The notes beneath the pieces are model-generated. The model had not been told where the DNA came from and made no database searches. It saw only the letters and a list, made by a program, of their open reading frames with translations. A program made the position numbers and the translations under genes. From NCBI RefSeq assembly GCF_022414535.1, contig NZ_JADWYM010000040.1:1-60894 (forward strand): a DNA stretch of 60,894 bases, in the 5' to 3' direction. Below are positions 60,801-60,894 of this stretch, one piece after another. The DNA comes from Streptomyces sp. MUM 2J (GTDB lineage: Bacteria > Actinomycetota > Actinomycetes > Streptomycetales > Streptomycetaceae). Each line of letters starts with the position of its first letter. The stretch's first letter is position 1.

Positions 60801-60894
60801 CTAGTGTCCCGAGTCTTAGGAAAGCCGTAGAAGTATGCTGGGCTCATGGCGCGCATGGGTCGGCCGACGGTCGAAGTGGTCCTGACGGATGACG
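60801..60894 (+). mobile_element. Start of an IS630-type insertion sequence (cut by window end)
   Basis: TAGTGTCCCGAGTCTTAGG at 60802 has the look of an IS630-family terminal inverted repeat next to a TA dinucleotide, the usual target. An ATG at 60846 opens MARMGRPTVEVVLTDD, matching the N-terminus of IS630-family transposases (family start often at the second Met). The rest lies beyond the window. Confidence 0.7.

Overview
The window is chromosomal DNA from a high-GC actinomycete, almost certainly a Streptomyces. The signs are very high GC with strongly GC-biased third codon positions, a mycothiol-dependent formaldehyde dehydrogenase, an F420-type PPOX enzyme, several SpoIIE-type phosphatases, a DUF397/XRE regulator pair, a DUF5133 protein, a DUF574 methyltransferase, RNHCP proteins and a GRASP-type RiPP locus. 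No rRNA, complete tRNA or CRISPR array was seen.

Layout. 1-5039 is a leftward five-gene operon for a xanthine dehydrogenase/CO dehydrogenase-like molybdenum hydroxylase (coxS-L-M, MoxR ATPase, VWA partner cut by the left edge), with overlapping stop/start codons. 5260-8500 holds a secreted beta-propeller protein divergent from a TetR regulator, a SnoaL-like protein and a small secreted protein. 8819-10539 is mscR plus a metallo-beta-lactamase-fold partner whose C-terminus looks frameshifted. 10872-16478 carries an L,D-transpeptidase, a streptogrisin-like protease with a C-terminal membrane anchor, an F420-type PPOX protein, and a zinc-ribbon/OB protein with a TetR regulator that share a 15-bp palindrome. 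16733-24831 has an RpiR regulator, a GT39-type membrane glycosyltransferase, a nucleoside-kinase-like protein divergent from a beta-phosphoglucomutase-like HAD protein, and a cytoplasmic sulfite-oxidase-family protein.

25081-33153 has an MMPL transporter overlapping tail-to-tail with a SpoIIE phosphatase, a DUF574 methyltransferase, a WhiJ-like DUF397/XRE pair with a palindromic operator, and small Streptomyces proteins. 33184-34379 is a two-gene graspetide locus (ATP-grasp ligase and precursor) with no adjacent methyltransferase. 34958-47427 includes a repeat/membrane protein, ferredoxin-NADP reductase behind a possible iron box, and two large multidomain SpoIIE phosphatases. 47779-54934 has an aldo/keto reductase divergent from its presumed TetR regulator with twin operators, a cysteine-free L33 paralogue, an NlpC/P60-like protein lacking its catalytic cysteine, a winged-helix protein, and a TPR protein preceded by thirteen perfect 8-bp repeats. 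55508-59605 has a secreted trypsin-like protease followed by a very long hairpin, the long-form GAPDH, a decayed transposase end and two tandem RNHCP genes. The right end is a graveyard of insertion sequences (IS5-type relic, fragments, start of an IS630-type element).

The signals most worth following are the graspetide locus, the 8-bp tandem repeat at the TPR gene, the 70-bp-armed hairpin behind the protease with a diverged sequence relative at 24438-24610, the cysteine-less NlpC/P60 protein, and several perfect inverted repeats that act as likely operators or terminators.
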